In this document: in pieces, positions 23,756 through 28,331 of the stretch | Position numbering within the stretch: position 1 is the first letter of the stretch | Layout of the letters: every line of letters starts with the position of its first letter | Position numbers and translations under genes: made by a program | From: a virus | Length of the DNA stretch: 28,331 bases | Reading direction: 5' to 3' (one strand) | IMG/VR virus record: IMGVR_UViG_3300006192_000027 | Location: 1 to 28,331 of that record | Notes under the pieces: generated by a model | Told to the model about the DNA's origin: nothing | Database searches by the model: none | Seen by the model: only the letters and a program-made list of their open reading frames with translations

Positions 23756-23784
23756 TTGACACACTGTTTCCGTGCGGATACATT
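23756..23784 (+). promoter_or_regulatory. PL-like early promoter for the plus-strand operon
   Basis: TTGACA (23756-23761), 17-base spacer and TACATT (23779-23784) form a good sigma70 promoter. Operator O2 covers the spacer and -10, O1 abuts the -35, so repressor binding would shut it off. It drives the recombination-gene arm, as PL does in lambda. Confidence 0.75.
23766..23781. promoter_or_regulatory. Repressor operator O2 at the plus early promoter
   Basis: GTTTCCGTGCGGATAC, overlapping the promoter spacer and -10. Its start is 31 bases from that of O1, three helical turns, which would place two repressor dimers on the same DNA face. Confidence 0.65.
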
Positions 23785-23975
23785 GTTTTCAACGACGCAC
23801 GGGAATCACCCCGGAAACGGCGCGGCCACGGCCCGCCAAGTAGGGGACACCGCCGAGCGAAGGGACCGCCGGAAGTACCGCAACAGCAAGGCCGCTTAGA
23901 TGAGGTCACGCCACGGGAGGGAAAGGCGGACGACAAGAGGAAGAACAGGGAAACGACAGGGAAAGAGAGACAAGC
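23785..23975 (+). other. 190-base early leader, purine-rich 3' half
   Basis: No translatable gene found. A frame ending at 23899 reads as an arginine-rich peptide (TAERRDRRKYRNSKAA) but lacks a start codon after the predicted transcription start. Bases about 23915-23972 are strongly purine-rich with two GACAGGGAAA-like units just before the next ATG. Confidence 0.4.
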
Positions 23976-24380
23976 ATGTTGGTCGATACCAAGAAACTCC
24001 ACACCGTCAAGACCGCCCCCCAGGGCCCGGCCTACTCCCCCAGCGACTACGAACGCGCCCCCGAGGTCTACGTCTTCCGCATGACCTGGGACGGCGAGGA
24101 CCGGGGCGACATGATGAACTATGCCGACGTGCTCGAGTTTGTCATGGAGCTCGATGGCGACGAAGACGCGACCGAAGAGGACGTCCGCCAGTGGCTCGAC
24201 TCGGGCCGGGCCATCCGCTTCGGGACCGATGAGGAGTGGTACAGGGTCGCCCCCCTCGAGTACCCGCAGAAGCTCGACTACTTCGGGGAACTGGTGCCCG
24301 AGGATGAGCCTTTCTACCCCGACCGCGAACGCGCCACCGGGCCAACCGGCAGCGGTTTTCCGTACACCTGGAAAATTTAG
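23976..24380 (+). CDS. Acidic hypothetical protein (134 aa)
   Basis: First good gene of the plus early operon, after a 190-base leader. Acidic and Tyr-rich (VFRMTWDGEDRGDMMNYADV, then ATEEDVRQWLDSGRAIRFGT), with no recognised family. A GGGAAAGAGAG tract serves as ribosome binding site. Early position suggests an accessory or host-takeover function, but nothing in the sequence proves this. Confidence 0.65.
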   Translation: MLVDTKKLHTVKTAPQGPAYSPSDYERAPEVYVFRMTWDGEDRGDMMNYADVLEFVMELDGDEDATEEDVRQWLDSGRAIRFGTDEEWYRVAPLEYPQKLDYFGELVPEDEPFYPDRERATGPTGSGFPYTWKI

Positions 24381-24408
24381 AGCAGACACCTCCATCACAC
24401 CTTGTAAC

Positions 24409-24430
24409 CCGGGGGGAGCGATCCCCCCGG
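24409..24430 (+). other. GC-rich hairpin before a small membrane-protein gene
   Basis: 8-bp stem CCGGGGGG/CCCCCCGG with loop AGCGAT, followed directly by the AGGAGG of the next gene and not by T, so not a standard terminator. Confidence 0.55.
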
Positions 24431-24446
24431 CCCAGGAGGAACCACC

Positions 24447-24677
24447 ATGGACGAAGCATTGACCATGCCCAGGAAGCGGACACGGATTTCCACCGGCGAA
24501 GCCCGTTGCCACGTCTGCGAGAAGAGCATCCCCCGCGGCACGGAGTTCATCACCCTTCACGGCTGGGACTGGTGCCAGGGATGCTTGAAGAAGCGCGAAG
24601 ACTGGAAGGCGTGTGGTGTCGTCCTGACCGCCGTCGCGGTCGCCCTCCTCCTGCTCATAAACAGCATATCGGGGTAG
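24447..24677 (+). CDS. Small zinc-ribbon membrane protein (76 aa)
   Basis: CHVC (about residues 21-24) and CQGC (about 43-46) form a two-CxxC zinc-ribbon-like motif, followed by one C-terminal membrane helix (VVLTAVAVALLLLINSI). AGGAGG lies nine bases before the ATG. Family unknown. Such small tail-anchored proteins in early operons often affect host functions (inference). Confidence 0.65.
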   Translation: MDEALTMPRKRTRISTGEARCHVCEKSIPRGTEFITLHGWDWCQGCLKKREDWKACGVVLTAVAVALLLLINSISG

Positions 24678-24682
24678 CAGCC

Positions 24683-24787
24683 ATGAACACGCACACCGAA
24701 TCCGACGACAGGGAATTTTTCGACGGACTCAGCGAAGAAGAACAGGCCGAGTACAGAGCCAGAACGAGAGGAAATCAAGATGTTTAA
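24683..24787 (+). CDS. Very small acidic protein (34 aa)
   Basis: MNTHTESDDREFFDGLSEEE is the start of a 34-residue acidic frame placed between two genes, overlapping the next ATG by 8 bases. It has a weak ribosome binding site. It fills an otherwise empty gap and may couple translation of the ATPase gene; function unknown. Confidence 0.45.
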   Translation: MNTHTESDDREFFDGLSEEEQAEYRARTRGNQDV

Positions 24788-25997
24788 GAGAGCAGAAAGG
24801 AAGAAGGCAAAGTTGCGCCTTGCCCTCTGCGGGCCGAGCGGAAGCGGAAAAACCTATTCCGCCTTGAAAATCGCCATGGGCATCGGCGGGCGTATAGCGC
24901 TCATTGACTCCGAGAACGGAAGCGGTGAGCTCTACGCGCACCTTTGCGAATACGATGTATGCCCCATCGGGCCGCCGTTCACCCCCTCAAAGTATGTCGA
25001 TGCCATCCACGAAGCCGAACGGCTCGGCTACGACATCATCATAATCGACAGCCTCACCCATGCGTGGGCAGGTTCCGGCGGCATCCTTGAGGAGGTGGAC
25101 AACCGAAAGGCCATGTCCAACAACCCGAATGGCTTTTCGGCCTGGCGGACCGTTACTCCCATGCACAACCAATTTGTGGACGCGATGCTCCAATCTCCGA
25201 CCCACGTTATCGCCACCATGCGCTCAAAAACCGCATACGAAATGCAGAAGGACCCGAGAACGGGCAAGTTGAAACCCGTAAAGATTGGCTTGCAGCCGGT
25301 GCAACGCGAGGGGCTCGACTTCGAGTTTACGGTCGTCCTGGACATCAGCCAAGAGAAGCATGTCGCGTCCGCCAGTAAAGACCGCACGTCCCTTTTCGAC
25401 GGCTCCCCGTTCATCCCGAACGAAGACACCGGCAAGACCCTCATTTCCTGGCTCGAGGACGGCATCGACCCGGACGAAGCCATGGTCAAAGAGGCTTCGG
25501 ACCTCATCAGCGCATGCACGACCGTCACCGGCCTCCGTGGCGTGTGGCAGTGCGAGGGCAAACGGTGGCAGAGCCGCCCCACGGCCTTCGCCCAAATCTC
25601 AAAGCTGGTGGCGGCCAAAGACGCCGAGCTCAAAGCCCAGGACCAGGGCCAGGACAACGGCGTCCCCGACATGCCCACGGAGTACGACCAGCAGCCCGGC
25701 CAGCCCCGCGACGAGTTCGAGCCCGGCGCGGGCGGCATGGGCGACCCCATGCCCAGCGAGGAGCGCGGCCAGGGGCAGAGCCAGCCCGCCGAGGCCGAGC
25801 CCCTGAGCGACGCCCAGCGCAAGGCCATCATGGCGTACTTTTCCAAGTGCGGCATGGCCTACACCAGCCACAAGGAAGACGTCTTGAACAACTTGGCCAA
25901 CTTCTTCCAGTTGGACCAACCCTTCACATCCATCAAGGACCTCACCAAGGACATGGCCTCTCAATTCATCGACACGATTAACCAGGAGGCCGCATAG
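24780..25997 (+). CDS. AAA/RecA-like recombination ATPase, Sak4-like (405 aa)
   Basis: Walker A GPSGSGKT at 18-25 and Walker B DIIIIDS at about 85-91, with ALIDSENGSG at 39-48, place it in the phage AAA_24/Sak4-like RecA-core family (residues 1-230). Such proteins promote single-strand annealing together with SSB, which is encoded next. A Pro/Gln/Gly-rich linker (about 285-340) leads to a C-terminal helical domain (SDAQRKAIMAYFSKCGMAYT then SHKEDVLNNLANFF) resembling the tails of phage recombination proteins. GAGAGGAAATC lies upstream. Confidence 0.82.
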   Translation: MFKRAERKKAKLRLALCGPSGSGKTYSALKIAMGIGGRIALIDSENGSGELYAHLCEYDVCPIGPPFTPSKYVDAIHEAERLGYDIIIIDSLTHAWAGSGGILEEVDNRKAMSNNPNGFSAWRTVTPMHNQFVDAMLQSPTHVIATMRSKTAYEMQKDPRTGKLKPVKIGLQPVQREGLDFEFTVVLDISQEKHVASASKDRTSLFDGSPFIPNEDTGKTLISWLEDGIDPDEAMVKEASDLISACTTVTGLRGVWQCEGKRWQSRPTAFAQISKLVAAKDAELKAQDQGQDNGVPDMPTEYDQQPGQPRDEFEPGAGGMGDPMPSEERGQGQSQPAEAEPLSDAQRKAIMAYFSKCGMAYTSHKEDVLNNLANFFQLDQPFTSIKDLTKDMASQFIDTINQEAA

Positions 25998-25999
25998 CC

Positions 26000-26545
26000 A
26001 TGGCCGGAAGCATGAACAAAGTAATCGTGATCGGTCGCGTGGGCCAGGACCCGAAACTCTCTTACACGCCCAGCGGCCAGGCTGTGGCCAACCTCTCCGT
26101 GGCCACGGACGAAGGATACCGCGACCGGCAGACCGGCCAAAAGGTCGAGCGCACCGAATGGCACCGCGTGGTGGCATGGCGGCAACAGGCCGAGTTCATC
26201 GGCAACTACATCACCAAGGGCCGCTTGGTCTTGGTCGAAGGCAAGCTCCAAACCCGCAAATGGCAGGGGCAGGATGGCCAGGACCGATACACCACGGAGA
26301 TCGTTGCCGACAACGTGCAGGGCCTGGACCGGGCCCCGGACCACGGCCAGGGCGGCCAGTACCAGCAACAGGGCGGCCAGTACCAGCAACAGGGCGGCCA
26401 GTACCAGCAACAGGGCGGCCAGTACCGGCAGCCCCAGCAGCATCAGCAGCATCAGCCGTCCCAGCGCCAGCCCCAGCAGCCCGAAGAAGACTTGGGCCCC
26501 GCCTTCCCGTCCGAAGCCAGCGGCATGGATGACGTGCCCTTTTAA
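26000..26545 (+). CDS. ssb: Single-stranded DNA-binding protein with repeated Gln-rich tail (181 aa)
   Basis: Residues 5-113 are a bacterial-type SSB OB fold (NKVIVIGRVGQDPKLSYTPS, EWHRVVAWRQQAEF, then KGRLVLVEGKLQTRKWQ). A disordered tail of four QGGQYQQ units and Gln/His/Pro-rich sequence ends in the acidic MDDVPF tip that docks partner proteins. Start may be ATG 26000 or 26012. It lies two bases after the recombinase gene and probably acts with it. Confidence 0.95.
   Translation: MAGSMNKVIVIGRVGQDPKLSYTPSGQAVANLSVATDEGYRDRQTGQKVERTEWHRVVAWRQQAEFIGNYITKGRLVLVEGKLQTRKWQGQDGQDRYTTEIVADNVQGLDRAPDHGQGGQYQQQGGQYQQQGGQYQQQGGQYRQPQQHQQHQPSQRQPQQPEEDLGPAFPSEASGMDDVPF
26348..26431 (+). repeat. Four tandem 21-bp repeats in the SSB tail
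   Basis: Four in-frame 21-bp units (CAGGGCGGCCAGTACCAGCA plus A; starts 26348, 26369, 26390, 26411). The first three are identical, the last differs near its end. They encode QGGQYQQ. Confidence 0.9.
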
Positions 26546-26562
26546 AATCTCAGGAGGAAACC

Positions 26563-27444
26563 ATGCAGGATTTGAAACTCAAGACCCAGTTACCCGCCAT
26601 CAGCTTCGACTTTGACGGCTTGAAGAAGTGGGCCGAAGACATCGCCGCCCAATATACCGACGTTGTTGTCCGCGAGGAAGACGTCGCCGCCATCAAGAAC
26701 GAAATGGCCGCGCTCAACAAGGTCAAAGACGGCCTGAACAAGGCCCGGATCGCCACTAAGAAGAAGGTGTCCGAGCCCATCGCGGCCTTTGAATCCCAGG
26801 TCAAGAAATTGGTCGAGATCATCGACAACGCCCGGATTGGCCTGGACGAACAGGTCAAGGCGCACGAACAGGCCCAGCGCGACGAAAAGCGCAAAGAGGT
26901 CGAGTTCATGATCGAGGAGCTCAAGAATGAGCACGATGTCCCCGGTATCGACATCCCTTTTGAGGAGTCGTGGACCAACAAGTCCACAGCCATGAAGTCC
27001 GTGAAAGCAGCCGTCGAAGCCCGCATCCTGGAACACATGCGCCGGGAGAAGGAGCGCGCCCAGCTTGAACAAGCCAGAAAGGACCGGGCCGTTGCAATCG
27101 AGCAGAACTGCAAGGCCCTCGAAGGCGATTTCGGCGTCACCATGCAGCCCTCCGAGTTCCTGGGCTTGCAGGACATCGACATCCCCCTCGCGGACGTCAC
27201 CGAACGGATGCGCGCGGCTTTCCAGAAGAAGGCCGAGGCCGCACCCGCCGCCCGGCCTGAACCCCGGCGCGCGCCCGTGGCCGCCACCCGCCCCAGCGTC
27301 CCGGCCACGCCCCCCGGCCTCAACTCCATGACCGTGACCATTGAGTACCGCAGCGGCCAGGCCAACGCCGTCCGCGCCACGCTCAACGGACTCCGCGGCA
27401 TGGGCGTCACCGTCCACGTCCACGACGCCCAGGAGGCGGCGTAG
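26563..27444 (+). CDS. DUF1351 family protein (293 aa)
   Basis: The first ~200 residues match DUF1351: LPAISFDFDGLKKWAEDIAA, a YTDVVVREEDVAAIKNEMAA segment, then LNKVKDGLNKARIATKKKVS and a long coiled coil. A Pro/Ala-rich linker (about 228-255) precedes a small C-terminal beta-alpha domain (MTVTIEYRSGQANAVRATLN then GLRGMGVTVHVHD). DUF1351 genes sit beside recombination genes in many prophages; function unknown. CTCAGGAGG precedes the ATG. Confidence 0.8.
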   Translation: MQDLKLKTQLPAISFDFDGLKKWAEDIAAQYTDVVVREEDVAAIKNEMAALNKVKDGLNKARIATKKKVSEPIAAFESQVKKLVEIIDNARIGLDEQVKAHEQAQRDEKRKEVEFMIEELKNEHDVPGIDIPFEESWTNKSTAMKSVKAAVEARILEHMRREKERAQLEQARKDRAVAIEQNCKALEGDFGVTMQPSEFLGLQDIDIPLADVTERMRAAFQKKAEAAPAARPEPRRAPVAATRPSVPATPPGLNSMTVTIEYRSGQANAVRATLNGLRGMGVTVHVHDAQEAA

Positions 27445-27476
27445 CGCGGTCAAGATATCCTCTCAACCCTGTACCA

Positions 27477-27518
27477 GCGGGCGGGGGCCCAAGGGATTCC
27501 CTGCCCTTCCCCGCCCGC
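27477..27518 (+). other. Strong GC-rich hairpin after the DUF1351 gene
   Basis: A 10-bp stem GCGGGCGGGG/CCCCGCCCGC encloses a 22-base loop that holds a smaller GGGATTCCC stem. No T run follows, so it may be an attenuator, processing site or mRNA stabiliser. Confidence 0.55.
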
Positions 27519-27541
27519 GCAATCACACGGAAGGAAACGCA

Positions 27542-28087
27542 ATGCAAAACCCTGATTTTTACATCCGCAACGCGGAAACCATGGCCCCGGCAATGCATCG
27601 GCTCATATGCAACCAACTCCGTTTCTGGCCCTACCAGCGGGAAGTGCTCCTCTTCATGGAACTGGAAGACACCCTTGAGGACAATGCCAGCCTGGAAGAA
27701 CAGGTCGAGCTCCTCACCGTCGAGCGCAACAATCTCCGCTCCCGTCTGTCCGCCTTCGGCGTGGAAGACGGCCTCCTCACCCTGGACCAGATAGACGACG
27801 GCGATTGCCTCCGCGAGATCAACGATAGGTTGCAGGAGATGGCGCACGACATCCACAAGCGCGGCCACGTGGATAAGCCCCGCAAGATCGTCGCCACGGT
27901 CATCGCGGAACCCGGCAAGGAATCCGCCCGCGTGGATATCGACTACGAAGTCGAGCTCAAGAAGCCCAAGAGCGCCGGGTCCGGCGTCGGCTACCTGGAC
28001 GCCCGGGGCAACCTGGTCCCGGCCTATAGTGACGCCGAGCAATACATGCTCCCGGTCAACAGCAGAGAGAACAAGGCCGCGGCCTAG
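27542..28087 (+). CDS. Conserved phage protein of unknown function (181 aa)
   Basis: ATG at 27542 follows GGAAGGAAAC; a longer frame upstream is a shadow. The N-terminal half has PAMHRLICNQLRFWPYQREV then a coiled coil (EDNASLEEQVELLTVERNNL). The C-terminal half reads IVATVIAEPGKESARVDIDY then EVELKKPKS and GVGYLDARGNLVPAYS, a small beta-rich end. I do not recognise the family. It continues the recombination operon. Confidence 0.7.
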   Translation: MQNPDFYIRNAETMAPAMHRLICNQLRFWPYQREVLLFMELEDTLEDNASLEEQVELLTVERNNLRSRLSAFGVEDGLLTLDQIDDGDCLREINDRLQEMAHDIHKRGHVDKPRKIVATVIAEPGKESARVDIDYEVELKKPKSAGSGVGYLDARGNLVPAYSDAEQYMLPVNSRENKAAA

Positions 28088-28093
28088 ATATTT

Positions 28094-28201
28094 CGGGGAT
28101 GGTCCCCGGACTGCCGACAGCACACCGGCAGAAGGGACGAAAGGGGCCGGGCCGCGCGAAGCGGACGGCAACGATTGAGAGCCTCTTACCCCGGCCCCTT
28201 T
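28094..28201 (+). other. Three successive hairpins in an intergenic region
   Basis: Stems CGGGGA/TCCCCG (28094-28108), CTGCCG/CGGCAG (28111-28131) and a 12-bp AAAGGGGCCGGG/CCCGGCCCCTTT (28140-28201) with an inner CCGC/GCGG hairpin. Only weak T content follows. The 150 bases contain no gene and may be a terminator-like attenuator or a structured small RNA. Confidence 0.5.
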
Positions 28202-28239
28202 CAAACGAAGAATTGATAGTAGTCTTGGAGGAAATGTGA

Positions 28240-28331
28240 ATGGCTTGGCTCTATGTTCCGGGAGTGGAATGCTCGAAGCAGGAATCCACCTTGTCTTGCC
28301 CGAACAATATCGAACTGTATGTGCTGTCGAA
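28240..28331 (+). CDS. Start of a further early phage gene, cut by the window edge
   Basis: ATG at 28240 with GGAGG upstream, open to the window end (30 codons). MAWLYVPGVECSKQ resembles the N-terminus of prophage proteins that begin MAWLYVPG, which are mostly annotated as hypothetical or methyltransferase-associated. The assignment is from memory of this start only. Confidence 0.6.
   Translation, partial: MAWLYVPGVECSKQESTLSCPNNIELYVLS

Noticed and set aside
23689-24232. Plus frames 23689-24084 and 23900-24232
   Set aside because: Overlap the promoter or the 134-aa gene out of frame and encode Pro/Arg/Ser-rich low-complexity products typical of shadows.
27341-27541. Upstream extension of the 181-aa gene
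   Set aside because: The extension overlaps the DUF1351 gene and a hairpin, and is Arg/Ser/Pro-rich; the ATG at 27542 has its own ribosome binding site.
1-28331. Integrase, attachment site, tRNA, diversity-generating retroelement, toxin-antitoxin pair, phage RNA polymerase
   Set aside because: Looked for and not seen in this window; they may lie beyond its ends.

Overview
The window is most of a temperate tailed phage or prophage from a GC-rich Gram-negative bacterium. Nearly every gene is a recognisable phage function. No bacterial chromosomal gene, tRNA, rRNA, integrase or attachment site is visible, and the phage continues past both ends. The host is not proven. Dense GC-rich coding, a lipobox lipoprotein and protein families often seen in Desulfovibrio-type prophages make a Desulfobacterota or other proteobacterial host my best guess (inference).

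The layout resembles lambda in mirror image, with a different virion. An immunity region at about 21.6-23.8 kb separates two divergent arms. It holds a LexA/CI-type repressor (plus), a Cro-like protein (minus) and a lipoprotein co-oriented with the repressor. A strong terminator ends this unit at 23697-23723. Three copies of a 16-bp pseudo-palindrome look like the repressor operators: two at the plus-strand early promoter (23735-23781) and one between repressor and cro (22171-22186).

The minus-strand arm runs from 22.2 kb down to base 1: cro, a CII-like regulator, a coiled-coil protein, a lambda-O-like replication initiator with five iteron-like repeats inside its gene, a Cys-rich small protein, a VRR-NUC nuclease and a small winged-helix protein. 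The lysis cassette follows: a DUF5675 protein, a 3TM holin and a small XhlA-like membrane protein. Next come small and large terminase, a small Gly-rich protein, a podovirus portal, a Bbp19-like protein, scaffold, major capsid protein, a 59-aa protein, a small head protein and a T7-like tail and ejection block in the order gp11, gp12, gp13, gp14, gp15, a split gp16-like pair and the gp17-type fibre. A SPRY-domain tail protein runs off the left edge.

The plus-strand arm starts at about 23.8 kb under the operator-controlled promoter. It encodes small hypothetical proteins, an AAA/Sak4-like recombination ATPase, an SSB with a repeated Gln-rich tail, a DUF1351 protein, another conserved phage protein and the first codons of a further gene. 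Strong GC-rich hairpins lie between several of these genes.

The most interesting signals are a PBECR/MuF-type nuclease-like domain inside a predicted ejected virion protein; an origin-like iteron array with AT-rich 12-mers inside the replication gene; a hairpin that hides the ribosome binding site of the first lysis gene; a DUF5675 protein with an H..HGC motif where the endolysin should be; a lipoprotein likely expressed from the prophage; and the three-site operator system with a possibly leaderless cro transcript.
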